Assembly (NCBI GenBank): GCA_002297935.1 | Contig: DBLC01000128.1 | Coordinates: 1 to 12,070, forward strand | Length of the DNA stretch: 12,070 bases | Reading direction: 5' to 3' | Origin: Dialister sp. UBA734 | Lineage (GTDB): Bacteria > Bacillota > Negativicutes > Veillonellales > Dialisteraceae | Shown here: one piece after another, positions 12,044-12,070 of the stretch | Layout: every line of letters begins with the position of its first letter | How positions within the stretch are numbered: position 1 is the stretch's first letter | Notes under the pieces: generated by a model | Databases searched by the model: none | The model's input: the letters and a program-made list of their open reading frames with translations, nothing else | What the model was told of the DNA's origin: nothing | Translations under genes and position numbers: made by a program

Positions 12044-12070
12044 AATGCGTAATGCGTAGTGCGTAGTGCG
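12044..12070. repeat. AATGCGT/AGTGCGT heptamer array at the window end
   Basis: Units AATGCGT, AATGCGT, AGTGCGT, AGTGCG (cut by the window end). Same sequence and unit order as the array across the symporter stop codon at 10057-10084, with one base different. It lies about 30 bases upstream of the response-regulator ribosome-binding site. Confidence 0.82.

Overview
The window most likely comes from a member of the Negativicutes (diderm Firmicutes). It opens with the 3' end of a highly expressed OmpM-type outer-membrane porin: the tail of an SLH domain, a coiled coil, and a beta-barrel ending in Phe. The genes are typical of a fermentative gut or oral anaerobe: biotin uptake and partial biotin synthesis, a sodium/acidic-solute symporter, a LytTR response regulator and a DUF3298-type exported protein. 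I cannot name the genus from sequence alone. There are no rRNA genes, tRNAs, CRISPR arrays, transposases or phage genes.

Layout. 3-1085 porin C-terminus (+), closed by a strong terminator. 1157-2936 has no gene: about 2.4 tandem copies of a ~350 bp unit, heptanucleotide arrays, two terminator-like hairpins, and an A-tract-rich promoter region. 2937-4388 AlbA_2/HATPase regulator-like gene, flanked by two direct copies of a ~200 bp composite repeat. 4727-5296 bioY, 5618-6301 bioD and 6603-7958 bioA, all (+), each separated by 300 bp or more of repeats. 7959-8823 gene-free repeat mosaic with a promoter inside a dyad. 8824-10065 DAACS-family symporter (+). 10298-10948 secreted DUF3298-like protein (+). 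11246-12001 LytTR response regulator (-), converging on it across a long hairpin that works as a terminator.

How the genes work together. BioY is the substrate-binding membrane protein for biotin uptake. BioA and BioD catalyse the two steps before biotin synthase (KAPA to DAPA to dethiobiotin). bioB, bioF and the pimelate-moiety genes are not in this window. A BirA-like dyad just downstream of the bioY promoter suggests biotin-responsive control of uptake. The other genes are separate transcription units.

The most unusual feature is in the spacers. Nearly every intergenic region carries short arrays with a period of exactly seven bases, but with different heptamers at different sites. At five genes (bioY, bioD, bioA, the symporter and the DUF3298 gene) the array starts inside the last codons and runs across the stop codon. 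Three of these arrays end in the same junction, AATGRTGGWAG, fused to a hairpin whose loop starts ACAA. Elsewhere, inverted heptamer arrays form long hairpins within 200-300 bp composite elements. Dispersed 7-bp repeats are known in cyanobacteria (STRR sequences); an association with stop codons and terminators is one I do not know to be described.
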